A stretch of DNA of 64,000 bases from the NCBI GenBank assembly GCA_047605645.1, contig JASGFJ010000019.1, positions 25,540 to 89,539 of the forward strand, written 5' to 3'. Source of the stretch: UBA1309 sp047605645. GTDB taxonomy: Bacteria; Bacteroidota; Bacteroidia; Bacteroidales; Dysgonomonadaceae. The notes beneath the pieces are model-generated. The model was not told the origin of the DNA, ran no database searches, and saw only the letters and a list, made by a program, of their open reading frames with translations. This document shows, one piece after another, positions 42,940 to 51,496 of this stretch (position 1 is the stretch's first letter; every line of letters starts with the position of its first letter). The translations under genes and the position numbers were made by a program.

Positions 42940-43530
42940 TCAACGAATTATCCCTCCTTTTTCACGAAATGCATTTTTCAGCATTTCAAAACGTTCGGGA
43001 CGGATGCTCTGTGTGGCATTTTCAAGAATACCGGTTGTATATCCCAAAGACAGAGCATCGATAGCCGTAAAATAAACACAATAATCAGCTGCCAGGCCAC
43101 AAACATCCACTTCGGTCACCCCTCTACTCTTCAGGTAACCATCCAGTCCGGTATTTTTGAAACGTCCATTATCGAAAAAGCCGCTATAACTATCAATCTC
43201 GATATCCATTCCTTTTCTGAAAACAGCCTCCACACATCTTGTATCCAGTGTCGCTGAAAATTCAGCTCCAACCGTTCCCTGCACGCAATGGTCAGGCCAC
43301 AGAGTTTGAGATAAGCCATGCAGCTCCACCTCATCAAAAACATTCCGACCAGCGTGACTGGAAGCAAAACTTTTATGCCCCCGGGGATGCCAATCCTGCG
43401 TGGCAACGACTAAGTCATATTCCTCCTGAATGCTATTAACTTCAGGAATGATTATATCTCCGTTATCAACAGCAAGCTTTCCTCCCGGAAGAAAGTCATT
43501 CTGAATATCTACTACAATAAGTGCTTTCAT
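42940..43530 (-). CDS. pncA: Nicotinamidase
   Basis: The 196-residue isochorismatase-fold enzyme has the metal and catalytic motifs DIQNDFLPGGKLAV (catalytic Asp8), TQDWHPRGHKSFASSH (metal ligands) and GLAADYCVYFTAIDALSLGY (nucleophilic Cys). It deaminates nicotinamide to nicotinic acid for NAD salvage. The KGMDIEIDSYSGFFDN stretch holds the catalytic Lys region. It lies 31 nt after a GNAT gene on the same strand, and the two are probably cotranscribed. Confidence 0.93.
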   Translation of the reverse strand: MKALIVVDIQNDFLPGGKLAVDNGDIIIPEVNSIQEEYDLVVATQDWHPRGHKSFASSHAGRNVFDEVELHGLSQTLWPDHCVQGTVGAEFSATLDTRCVEAVFRKGMDIEIDSYSGFFDNGRFKNTGLDGYLKSRGVTEVDVCGLAADYCVYFTAIDALSLGYTTGILENATQSIRPERFEMLKNAFREKGGIIR

Positions 43531-43561
43531 CCGTTTTAAGATTTTAATTACTACACAAAAT

Positions 43562-44041
43562 TTATTCCTGTGAAAATGGCTTCACCATGCGGAGACTTAT
43601 CAATCGTTCTCCCTCAATCGGCACAAGCAGTTCTTTCACCAGAACAAACCCTTGCTTTTCAAAAAAAGCCTTGGCGGTAAGACTCGCATCCACTTCCAAT
43701 TTTGTTTGCTTTTTCTTTTTCGCCTGCTCTTCGGCTGCTTCCAACAACAAAGAAGCCGTGCCTTTGCGTTGAAAATCTTTTGCTACATAAAGCATGTCGA
43801 TGTAATCGCCATCTTCCAGCGAACAAAAACCGACAATTACATCCTTCGATTCGGCGACAAAAACAACTTGTTTTTCAAATACGTCCAACCATCTGAAATC
43901 ATTTTGGACAGCCGACACCCATGCATCCAATTGCTTTTGAGTATAATCATCTTTGCAATGCTCACAGATGGTTTCAATGACAAGTTGCTTCAAAACGGAT
44001 AGATCTTCAACATTTCCTCTTCGTAAAACAATAAAACTCAT
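43562..44041 (-). CDS. GNAT-family N-acetyltransferase
   Basis: The 159-residue protein has the GNAT fold: N-terminal strand-helix (FIVLRRGNVEDLSVLKQLVIETI), VGFCSLEDGDYIDMLYVAKDFQRKGTASLLLEAAEEQAKKK (motif A with the acetyl-CoA loop QRKGTAS) and LTAKAFFEKQGFVLVKELLV (motif B). Substrate unknown. It precedes pncA closely. Confidence 0.88.
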   Translation of the reverse strand: MSFIVLRRGNVEDLSVLKQLVIETICEHCKDDYTQKQLDAWVSAVQNDFRWLDVFEKQVVFVAESKDVIVGFCSLEDGDYIDMLYVAKDFQRKGTASLLLEAAEEQAKKKKQTKLEVDASLTAKAFFEKQGFVLVKELLVPIEGERLISLRMVKPFSQE

Positions 44042-44065
44042 TACAATTTGATTTTTAGATTAAAA

Positions 44066-44097
44066 CAAAAAAAGCACCCCTGAACCAGAAGTGCCTT
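44066..44097 (-). terminator. Terminator of rplS
   Basis: On the minus strand AGGCAC...GGTGCTTTTTTT forms a short stem followed by a T run, about 30 nt after the rplS stop and before the GNAT gene. Confidence 0.6.
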
Positions 44098-44124
44098 CGA
44101 ATTTTTTTATCGAGCAAAGAAACA

Positions 44125-44490
44125 TTATGCTTTTGTTGAAGCAACACGTTTTTCTTTGATTCTCGCTTTTTTACCTGTAAGTTTACGCAGATAATAAAGT
44201 TTTGCACGACGCACTTTACCAACTTTGTTTAAGGTAATACTATCGATGAAAGGTGATTCGATAGGGAAAATTCTTTCAACACCTACGTTGTCTGACATTT
44301 TGCGAACAGTGAAACGTTTTTTGTCACCATGTCCTGCAATCTTAATCACAACACCGCGGTATTGCTGCACACGTTCTTTGTTACCTTCCTTGATACGGTA
44401 TGCAACTGTTACGGTATCTCCACTTTTAAATTGTGGATAATCATTCTTTGTAGCAGCAAATGCTTGCTCTGCAACTTTAATTAAGTCCAT
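44125..44490 (-). CDS. rplS: 50S ribosomal protein L19
   Basis: The 121-residue protein matches L19: FKSGDTVTVAYRIKEGNKERVQQYRGVVIKIAGHGDKKRFTVRKMSDNVGVERIFPIESPFIDSI and VGKVRRAKLYYLRKLTGKKARI. It sits at the 30S-50S interface. Here it is a single-gene unit with a strong promoter and its own terminator. Confidence 0.98.
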   Translation of the reverse strand: MDLIKVAEQAFAATKNDYPQFKSGDTVTVAYRIKEGNKERVQQYRGVVIKIAGHGDKKRFTVRKMSDNVGVERIFPIESPFIDSITLNKVGKVRRAKLYYLRKLTGKKARIKEKRVASTKA

Positions 44491-44566
44491 TTTTTAATAT
44501 AGCTTATAAAATTATTCTACGCAATATTCACGAGCCTGCCCCGCCAGAGATTACGTAATCAGGGCG

Positions 44567-44574
44567 CAAATATA
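44567..44574 (-). promoter_or_regulatory. -7 box (TATATTTG) of rplS
   Basis: On the minus strand TATATTTG is an exact TAnnTTTG match with TTG 19 nt upstream (44594-44596), the textbook Bacteroidota spacing. It lies 77 nt before the rplS ATG. Confidence 0.72.
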
Positions 44575-44607
44575 GTAATTATTTATTTAACAGCAAGATT
44601 AAGAGAG

Positions 44608-44650
44608 GCCTTTTGTTTATCGAAAAAGAATTTCTTTCGAAACAAAAGGC
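44608..44650. repeat. Long orphan hairpin between rplS and the DUF4349 gene
   Basis: GCCTTTTGTTT-AT-CGAAA (44608-44625) pairs with TTTCGAAACAAAAGGC (44635-44650): 16 bp with a 2-nt bulge and a 9-nt loop. It lies upstream of two divergent genes, so it is not placed as a terminator for either. The rest of the 400-nt gap has no gene. Confidence 0.55.
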
Positions 44651-44888
44651 ATTTCGAATGGATGAAACGGAGGACGCTTTTTACTAAATGAGTCAAAACA
44701 ATCAGTAAAGGAGCAGGCGAGTCCGATACCGTCTAACAGAAAGAATTAAATGACATAAAAAAGAGATTGATTTTTACACCGGAAAAAGAGCCGGAAGAAT
44801 CAAAAGACAAAAAATTCTCTTCTCCGAAACTTTCATTCAATGAATATTTCCTTTCTTTGTGAAGTATAAAATTTAACAAATCTATTTC

Positions 44889-45812
44889 ATGAAAACAAAC
44901 AGACTATTTTTATTCGCTTTTGCCCTGATTCTTGCGGCTTCGGGGTGTAAAAAGGCATCTGTATATGAATCGGAATCATCTTCGGGCATGAACGATATAG
45001 CCGCCGACACAATTACAGCATCCGATATGGTACATTCTTCTGCCGCAATAGAAGGGAAAAGTGACTCAGCTCACCGATTTATCCGAACTGCGGATCTAAA
45101 GTTTAAAGCACAAAACGTCCTTAAGACCACCTACGACATCGAGAATATAACAAACCACCTTGGCGGATATGTGGCTTATACAAAACTATCCAGCAACATT
45201 CTCAGCACAGAAACAAAAGCAATCAGTCAGGATTCCTCTTTGGTAATCACGCGTTTTTCTGTTTCCAACGACATGACGCTACGAGTACCCAACACGCTAC
45301 TCGATTCTGCATTAAAGCTTATTTCAAGGAACATTAAATTTCTTGATTATCGAATTATCAAAGCCGATAATGTTGCATTACAGCTTTATGCCGGAAAACA
45401 AACACAAAAACGCGTGGCAAAACACCAGAAGCGAGTTTCTTCGGCTATCGATACGAAAGGAGGCAAATTGCATGAAACAACTGAAGCGGAAGAATCATTA
45501 AACCAAAATCAGAAAGAAGCAGACAATGCCGAAATAGAAAATTTGACACTGGAAGATCAAATCAACAGAAGTACCATCACTCTGACGATTTATCAAAATG
45601 AGGAAACACGATTTGAGAAAATAGGTAACGAGAAAGATATTCGGGAATATGAACCTGCCATAGGCACTAAGATTCTTGAGGCAATAAGCAATAGCTGGTA
45701 CATTCTTGAAGCATTTATTGTTTTTCTATTCAGCTTTTGGACATTTATTCTGATAGCCGTTATTTGCCTTATAAGTTATAAGTTTTATCGTAAAAGAAAG
45801 AAAAACAAGTAA
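44889..45812 (+). CDS. DUF4349-domain lipoprotein with C-terminal membrane anchor
   Basis: The 307-residue protein starts with a lipoprotein signal (lipobox LAASGC, Cys20). The DUF4349 domain covers about residues 60-250: RFIRTADLKFKAQNVLKTTYDIENITNHLGGYVAYTKLSS, TLRVPNTLLDSALKLI, and EIENLTLEDQINRSTITLTIYQNE. Its middle contains a charged helical coil. A C-terminal membrane helix (WYILEAFIVFLFSFWTFILIAVICLISY) and a short basic tail KFYRKRKKNK follow. The family is of unknown function and envelope-located. It is a single gene. Confidence 0.88.
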   Translation: MKTNRLFLFAFALILAASGCKKASVYESESSSGMNDIAADTITASDMVHSSAAIEGKSDSAHRFIRTADLKFKAQNVLKTTYDIENITNHLGGYVAYTKLSSNILSTETKAISQDSSLVITRFSVSNDMTLRVPNTLLDSALKLISRNIKFLDYRIIKADNVALQLYAGKQTQKRVAKHQKRVSSAIDTKGGKLHETTEAEESLNQNQKEADNAEIENLTLEDQINRSTITLTIYQNEETRFEKIGNEKDIREYEPAIGTKILEAISNSWYILEAFIVFLFSFWTFILIAVICLISYKFYRKRKKNK

Positions 45813-45828
45813 TTTCAAACCACAGGAC

Positions 45829-45872
45829 AAGAGGGAGAAAGGGGGCTTTCTGCAACTTTCTTTCTCTCTTTT
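45829..45872 (+). terminator. Terminator of the DUF4349 gene
   Basis: AAGAGGGAGAAAG (45829-45841) pairs with CTTTCTCTCTT (45860-45870) with a small bulge, then TTCC. It lies 17 nt after the stop. Confidence 0.6.
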
Positions 45873-46274
45873 CCAAAACAGTTATTCTATCTGTTATCTT
45901 AATACGTCATTACAAACCCATTTTGTCCTATTAAAAATACGATAAAAGCTTATATCAGACTTATTGTCAAGCAACGGCGAACAATCTTAGAGTAAACGAA
46001 TTTCAATTTACATTGTATACTTTATCTTCTAATCTGAATTTTCTTCTTTATAAACCATTACAAATAAACAATTCTCATCACTCAGTTTAATTCAACCGCA
46101 AACAAGTGTTCTTTAATAAAATACAGATGATAACATTACATAATTGCGTCTAAGATTCGCGGCTTCGCATTGTTTTTCGGAAAGATATCCGATCCAACCA
46201 ATCAGCTAAATGCAATCCGAGATTTCACCCCCTTATTATTTTCAAAAAGCCTCACTTGTTGGTTCTATGCAACA
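45873..46274. other. Intergenic region
   Basis: Nothing recognisable. The right end runs into the decayed 3' part of the TlpA-like pseudogene. Confidence 0.45.
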
Positions 46275-47368
46275 AGCGTATTGAATTTAGCCATAGTGCT
46301 GCTTTGTTCGTGCCTTTCTGTCAAAACAATAAATTGCACCTTTGGATTACAGGATTACACAAAGCACACAAAATTTCCGGCTTCAGGAGCATGTTTTTTG
46401 AACTTATCAAACTTCTATTTCGCAATATCTACATCCTGCTTCGAAAAACACAAGGTAGGGCTTTTATCTTCAAAGGAATTCTTCTATTCCAAGGTTTTCC
46501 CTTCATGAACCAGGGAATACACCAAGTCGTTCCGTTTTCTTAGCGTTAATATACCCTCTACTGTATTTTTGAATATCGAGGCCACTTCCATGTCTTTTAT
46601 CCTTCCTAAAAGAGCCTTGTAATCGCTGAATAAAGCAGCAGTATATGCCTCGTTTTCGATGTAAGGGTTTAACCACCGACGAATCACATTCGCCCAATGC
46701 CCGGAAGCATAGAGGATTTCCATATCAACTTCATCACGAATGTAATGACAGATCAAACGATCAGCCTCTTGCTTATTTTGAGCCAGAACGGGAGGAAGTC
46801 CTTGCGACACATTTACAACCTGTGCAAACCGTGCCGCATAAAAAGGTTGCTGCATCGTCTTCTGTTGCAAAGCGTCATAAGTTTGTTTTTGCCTCTGCCA
46901 TTCTGTTTCCAGCACAAGCAATAATTCCGGATTATCCGCATAAGCCCTGATTGCAGCAACCAGGGCTTCCGCTTTGCTCAGTACATCTTGCCGGAGGTCA
47001 AAATACTCTTGCAGAAAGGCATTTTCCGGAGATCCGGAATATTAAATATTATCAGTCGAAGGATTTTCAGACAGACAAGAGACCGCAAGATTTTCGGTAG
47101 GGACAAGTATCATATCCAGGCCGCCACCGTCAACGAGGCGCCATTGAGCAATCACACCGGGCAAACGGCGGTAATGTTCAGGAAGGACGAAGCATGCACG
47201 TCCGTTTTCATCGAGATTGCCTCCGGTAAGCGAATCCGTGGCATTGCCCACCGACACAGTAAACGACCATTCTTTCCCGGCAAAACGGGGGAAATGTAAT
47301 TGCACCGTTTGCGAGTACAGTTTGGATAAGAAACAACAAAATATAGTAATAACGACTATTATTTTCAT
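46275..47368 (-). pseudogene. Decayed secreted TlpA-like thioredoxin-fold protein
   Basis: From ATG 47368 the frame begins with a signal peptide (MKIIVVITIFCCFLSKLYSQ) and a DUF4369-like N-domain. It stops at TAA 47044-47042 (PSTDNI*), then continues in the same frame (YSGSPENAFLQEYFDLRQD ... LVHEGKTLE) to a TAG at 46486-46484. Beyond this, in a shifted frame, comes YLVFFEAGCRYCEIEV, a CxxC thioredoxin motif. It is followed by TGA, and in a further frame by DKFKKHAPEAGNF and KVQFIVLTERHEQS. So at least one nonsense and two frame changes break a gene that once had signal peptide, DUF4369-like and thioredoxin domains. Such proteins handle periplasmic thiol-disulfide exchange. Confidence 0.7.
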
Positions 47369-47572
47369 TTTTCAAATTTAACTTCTCCGGCAAAGGATGA
47401 GAAAAATAGAGAATTCACCGTTCTCTGATTGGCATTCTCTGATTGTCCGTTAAAAACAGGAGCCCTGCTTCTTTACCGAAACAATCCTTGCCTCCGGAAT
47501 ATTCATCATCGCCACAATTCAATTTCCATGTTATCAGCTGAATGATTCAGCTAAGCAGATACTCATAATGAG

Positions 47573-47654
47573 GTGTAAGCATATACAGCTATTGCATGCT
47601 CAAAATAAGCGACCTGTCGAATTAGGTACATGAAACTAATTTTATTCAACTACT
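47573..47654 (+). repeat. Second dispersed AT-rich repeat, copy 2
   Basis: The core 47619-47654 (GAATTAGGTACATGAAACTA then ATTTTATTCAACTACT) matches 5240-5275 and 55172-55208. TAAGCATATAC at 47576 aligns with the left part of the other copies. It ends 29 nt beyond the stop of the FISUMP lipoprotein gene. The rest of 47369-47683 holds no gene. Confidence 0.45.
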
Positions 47655-47683
47655 TTTCGTGTCGCTAAAAGCAATTCCTTTTA

Positions 47684-49231
47684 CTACTCGGCAATGCACC
47701 GAACAGAAAAACCATGTGCTTTATTACCATCGGTTCCACCATATACTCCCTGGCCATTTTTATCAAGATAAAGATAGTATGCCTGACTACTCGTACTTGT
47801 ACCCGTACTGCTCCAGTAGTAGCCGGCTTCTCCCCGGTGCGCCAATTGCCCATTTTTATGGTTCAACCTGTCGCCGGCAGCGGGCAGGAGCAAATAATCA
47901 CCCAACCAACGTCCATTGCTATATCTGTTTGCATTAGCACCCCAAGTCGCTCCTGTTTGCGCCCTCGATGTATTATTAGCAAGTAGCTCGTCAAATTCGG
48001 CTTTTGTTGGTACCCGGTATCCGGTCGGACAAGGATTGTTTACTCCTAACCATATTGAATTTGTAGAAGAAGAGTTGCTCCATCCGGATATAGTACCGGA
48101 ACCGGTGGTTGCACTCGCCACTGCCGTTGGATTATCCCATTTGTAATAGCTTCCATTTGTCGATGAATTCAACACAAAAGGATCTGCACTTGTATCCGCA
48201 CCGGTATTCCAGCAATACCAGTCTCTCCAGACACCAGAGCCGTGGTAAGCTCCGCATCCGCCCAGAAGTTTTACACTGAGGGTATATTTATAGCCTGCCT
48301 CCGGTACTTTTGTGAAATTCATCCCGAAATCGTTGTGCTCGTTATTTGAAGCATAATCAAACCTGATGTAGGGAAAATTCACGGACAAACCATCCCCTCC
48401 GGTATAGAGCCATTTTCCATCCGTACAACTTAGTTGCGTTCCGGGAACACCGTTCCATCCGCCCACAGTCAAATTGCTTTGTGTTCCTTTGCTTAATGAG
48501 CCGGTAGCCAGATCAAGGACAGCATTGTAGCAAATAAGTTGGGCATCACCGAAAGATTGAATATCCCTCCCCTTACTATTCCCCCGATCGGTATATTTAA
48601 GAGTCAACTGCGAAGCATCTATGGAATAGGAAGTAATGCGACTAAATTTATGCGAGAAGGTAATATTCATGTTGTATTCATTGTTAGCCGAAACCGTCAT
48701 GGGAGTAGCCGATTTATAATAAAGCAAATCGGTTCCTGCCGGAGCGGCTATAGAAGAAGAGGGAGCAGGAAGCCCTGTACCGTCATTATTGAAAGAATAA
48801 GCAATCAAGTCGTAAGTACCATTCGGCAAATACACGCTGAAGGCTCCTCCACCTGTGGTGGCAAGTGTAACTCCTTCCAGTGCATTGGTAGAAGTATTAC
48901 GGAATACGACATAATATTTAATACCCGAATCCATGGGAACGGAGGTGGCGCGGGTCGAAGATACGGGAGCGGATGCCATCGTACACCAACTCATAATTCC
49001 ACGTGATTCATTTTTAGGAAGAAAGACCGTTTCGCTGAGACTGCCTGCACGTAACACTCCTCCTTCACCGGTATCATGAATACCTTCCAGTTCAAGCGTC
49101 ACCATTCCCACACCGTCATTCTCTTTGATATTTTCCGAACCCGAACAGCCCGAAAACAAACACATTGCTCCAGTGAGTGCAAAAACACCGGCAATTATTT
49201 TTAGTTTCAGATGTATCATTCTAATTTTCAT
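47684..49231 (-). CDS. Fimbrillin-like surface lipoprotein with C-terminal FISUMP domain
   Basis: The 515-residue protein starts with a lipoprotein signal (lipobox LFSGC, near residue 29). Residues about 30-320 are strand-rich with fimbrillin-like features (PMDSGIKYYVVFRNTST, LPNGTYDLIAYSFNNDG, YNMNITFSHKFSRITSY). The C-terminal 170 residues match the FISUMP domain (Fibrobacter succinogenes major paralogous domain): WLGVNNPCPTGYRVPTKAEFDELL, YLLLPAAGDR, and the end GYYWSST...AHGFSVRCIAE. Such proteins are exposed on the cell surface, often adhesive. It follows a small-protein gene by 277 nt and has leader element D ending 28 nt before its ATG. Confidence 0.85.
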   Translation of the reverse strand: MKIRMIHLKLKIIAGVFALTGAMCLFSGCSGSENIKENDGVGMVTLELEGIHDTGEGGVLRAGSLSETVFLPKNESRGIMSWCTMASAPVSSTRATSVPMDSGIKYYVVFRNTSTNALEGVTLATTGGGAFSVYLPNGTYDLIAYSFNNDGTGLPAPSSSIAAPAGTDLLYYKSATPMTVSANNEYNMNITFSHKFSRITSYSIDASQLTLKYTDRGNSKGRDIQSFGDAQLICYNAVLDLATGSLSKGTQSNLTVGGWNGVPGTQLSCTDGKWLYTGGDGLSVNFPYIRFDYASNNEHNDFGMNFTKVPEAGYKYTLSVKLLGGCGAYHGSGVWRDWYCWNTGADTSADPFVLNSSTNGSYYKWDNPTAVASATTGSGTISGWSNSSSTNSIWLGVNNPCPTGYRVPTKAEFDELLANNTSRAQTGATWGANANRYSNGRWLGDYLLLPAAGDRLNHKNGQLAHRGEAGYYWSSTGTSTSSQAYYLYLDKNGQGVYGGTDGNKAHGFSVRCIAE

Positions 49232-49259
49232 AGGATTAAATTTTTATTATTAGGAGGAA

Positions 49260-49323
49260 CGAAACTCGACAGATTCTTTACTCATTGTTTTGAGTGATTT
49301 AATAAGAATCACGCCTCATTTCA
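49260..49323 (-). repeat. Conserved leader element, copy D
   Basis: On the minus strand it reads TGAAATGAGGCGTGATTCTT, ATTAAATCACTC, AAAACAATGAGTAAAGAATC, TGTCGAGTTTCG. The stem GATTCTT/AAGAATC replaces GATTTTT/AAAAATC of the other copies, so both sides changed together. The local hairpin GTGATT/AATCAC is also kept. It ends 28 nt before the ATG. Confidence 0.85.
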
Positions 49324-49508
49324 TCGAATTATTTTTTTTATTTTTCACCATTCAGTCCTGGTTCATTATTAAACAGCATTTTGTTACATTTCATTCGTTC
49401 AAAAACAGAATAAATCGCATGCGACAGTAAACATTAAGTTAGGTTCAATTCCGATTTGTATTTTTGTGAATCTCGGTATAACAAAGTCCACAATCTACGG
49501 ATTAATAG

Positions 49509-49760
49509 CTATTGCCACGGCAGATGCCCATCTCCGGAAACTTCACCGCCGTCTTCCAGGTCATAAACCCGGGGATCGCTATTGAAATTCATTTTAGCTG
49601 ATGCGTTCACAAAGGAGTTTTCTATTTTAACACATATTACAGCAATATTCAACGGAATGTAAGGCAATTTCGTTATTTCGGTTTGTATATCCGGTAATAG
49701 ATTATTAGTTACATCCTTCTCATGCACGAGATCGAAGGTGTTAGTTTTCATAGATTTCAT
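49509..49760 (-). CDS. Small protein paired with the FISUMP lipoprotein
   Basis: The 83-residue protein (MKSMKTNTFDLVHEKDVTN, second Met MKTNTF an alternative start) has a charged N-terminus and a middle LPYIPLNIAVICVKIENSF, then an acidic/Gly tail YDLEDGGEVSGDGHLPWQ. The pattern Y-I-P-x-x-x-x-V-x-x-V-x-x-E followed by a low-complexity acidic end recalls small Bacteroidales proteins found just upstream of fimbrillin or FISUMP lipoproteins. It has no clear signal peptide. It is on the same strand as the lipoprotein and probably in one operon. Function unknown. Confidence 0.6.
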   Translation of the reverse strand: MKSMKTNTFDLVHEKDVTNNLLPDIQTEITKLPYIPLNIAVICVKIENSFVNASAKMNFNSDPRVYDLEDGGEVSGDGHLPWQ

Positions 49761-49956
49761 TGCAAATATTTTTTATAGTTTATAATATAAAGCTTATTTA
49801 AAGAGGTTTATTAGCAAAAAAGATAAAGTATGCATGTGTCCAAACCAAGTTGGAAATTATATCTCAAAGATTTGAGAAAGCAAAAAAACTACATTACACT
49901 AAAATAAGGACAATATTATTGAGGAGAAACAGCCAAGTTAACTTTTCAAATAGATA

Positions 49957-50163
49957 TTATTCACAATCAACAAAAGTCTCCCGATGAAGTACACTGTAAA
50001 TATCAACAGCATCTTTCACCACCTTCTGAGCCAGTTCCGTATTCCGGTTACGGCTTCCTTTCAAAACTCCTCTTACATAAGTACCGGAACAATTATGTTT
50101 TCTGGCAATAGCATCAATCTTTATATCCTTAATTTCGGAGGAAGTAAAGTTTTTTGTTTTCAT
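49957..50163 (-). CDS. Small HTH-like protein divergent from the repressor gene
   Basis: The 68-residue protein (MKTKNFTSSEIKDIKIDAI) has a helix-turn-helix-like stretch KIDAIARKHNCSGTYVRGVLKGSRNRN, resembling small DNA-binding proteins. It diverges from the S24-like repressor gene across 66 nt that contain the repressor promoter, as in a cI/cro pair. A regulatory role is inferred; the family is not recognised. Confidence 0.55.
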   Translation of the reverse strand: MKTKNFTSSEIKDIKIDAIARKHNCSGTYVRGVLKGSRNRNTELAQKVVKDAVDIYSVLHRETFVDCE

Positions 50164-50181
50164 TTTTGAAACAATTTATCA

Positions 50182-50189
50182 TATCTTTG
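50182..50189 (+). promoter_or_regulatory. -7 box (TATCTTTG) of the S24-like repressor gene
   Basis: This is an exact TAnnTTTG match 40 nt before the ATG at 50230. The intergenic span is only 66 nt, so operators for either protein would overlap it. Confidence 0.65.
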
Positions 50190-50229
50190 CTTATGTTATC
50201 GCAACAAAACTAATAGAAATATTTCAATT

Positions 50230-51042
50230 ATGCAAGACAAGCATAGAGATACTTCAATTATCAAGGCCAGGATTTTAAAATACCTTGATGTCAAAGGAAT
50301 CTCAAAATATGAATGTTACCAATCTACAGGTATAGCAAATGGTATATTTTCCCAACGAGGTGGCATCTCAGAGGAAAACATATTGAAATTTCTCTCACAC
50401 TACCAGGATATTAATCCGACCTGGCTACTGACCGGAATCGGAAATATTCTCACCAAAGCACATCCATCTGAAATAAGTCAGGTTATCGACGAACAAACCG
50501 AAGCCGTAGCTCCTCTGCAAGACAACGTCTTCATTCCCGTAGTTGATCTGCTGGCTGAGTTCAACCCGCGACATAGCAATGCTGATAACTTCAGCATAAG
50601 AACAACTCTGCAACTTCCAAAGTCGCTATTTCCAAATACAGGAATCAGGTATTGCGTCCCGATAAAAAAAGCTGTCATGCCGGCAGGTATACAGAATGGA
50701 GACTATGTCGTTATCAAAGATCTACCCCGCCCCGAATGGCAAAATCTAAAAAGTCAGCAAATCTACATGATTGTGCTGAACAATGGTTCTATTTGCATGG
50801 AGAGAATTAGAAATAAACCGGAGAAGGAGTTTATTGTTATTCACAAGGAGTATGTGGGAACTGATGAAAAAAGAAGCGTTGCCTTTCGATTCGATGAAAT
50901 AGACAGCATCTACTCTCTTGAATGGCGTTTTTCTTCAAAAATGGAAGATATATGTGAGACTTATTATGGCCGCCTCGACAAACTGGAAGATGATGTAGAA
51001 ATTTTGAAAGCGAGTATCAACAGAAGAGAATTTAAAGAGTAA
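50230..51042 (+). CDS. Phage-repressor-like protein with inactive S24 (LexA-type) domain
   Basis: The 270-residue protein has an N-terminal HTH typical of Bacteroidetes phage-type repressors (IIKARILKYLDVKGISKYECYQSTGIANGIFSQRGGISEENILKFLSHYQDINPTWLLTG). An S24 domain follows from about residue 95 (FIPVVDLLAEF...YCVPIKKAVMPAGIQNGDYVVIKDLP). In LexA/CI the motif is SM-x-P...GDYV with a catalytic Ser; here the aligned residue is Val (AVMPAGIQNGD). The downstream Lys position reads CMERIR, so autocleavage is unlikely. The C-terminus is a short coiled coil (RLDKLEDDVEILKASINR). No other phage genes are adjacent. Confidence 0.8.
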   Translation: MQDKHRDTSIIKARILKYLDVKGISKYECYQSTGIANGIFSQRGGISEENILKFLSHYQDINPTWLLTGIGNILTKAHPSEISQVIDEQTEAVAPLQDNVFIPVVDLLAEFNPRHSNADNFSIRTTLQLPKSLFPNTGIRYCVPIKKAVMPAGIQNGDYVVIKDLPRPEWQNLKSQQIYMIVLNNGSICMERIRNKPEKEFIVIHKEYVGTDEKRSVAFRFDEIDSIYSLEWRFSSKMEDICETYYGRLDKLEDDVEILKASINRREFKE

Positions 51043-51496
51043 CGGGTTGCATCGCCTGCTTTGTCCGATATCTATGGAGCAAAAGCAGGCGCACGCCTAA
51101 ATTGGTTTTCCACAAATACCGAATGACCAGATACTGGTACAATATTGCAAGGATAAACGCAAAGACTACGGAACAAGTTCCGGAGACTGAAAGGCCAAAG
51201 GATAAATTCTTCGCCGCGAATAACGCCTCGAAAGTCGTGGTTTTCTTTCCTCGAGCATAGAAGATTTATTCTGTTAACCTGAAAAATAAAAATACATGCC
51301 TGTTATTTATCCGTCAGCATGTTCCGGGTGCTGCGATTCTCCCTCTTGCATTCGGTAAAACCTCTTGACGCAAAAAGAATCACCGAAGACAAAGTGCATT
51401 TGGAGTCAAAAATTGTTCGAAAAGTACGTATCCGTTTCTTTATGAATTAACTTTTGCTTATTTTTACAACAAACATTCAATTAACTAAACTTTTAG
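51043..51496. other. Intergenic region with a terminator-like hairpin
   Basis: CGCCTGCTTT (51053-51062) and AAAGCAGGCG (51082-51091) form a perfect 10-bp stem just after the repressor stop, probably a terminator, though without a strong T run. Nothing else was recognised. The SNF2 promoter must lie near the right end. Confidence 0.5.
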
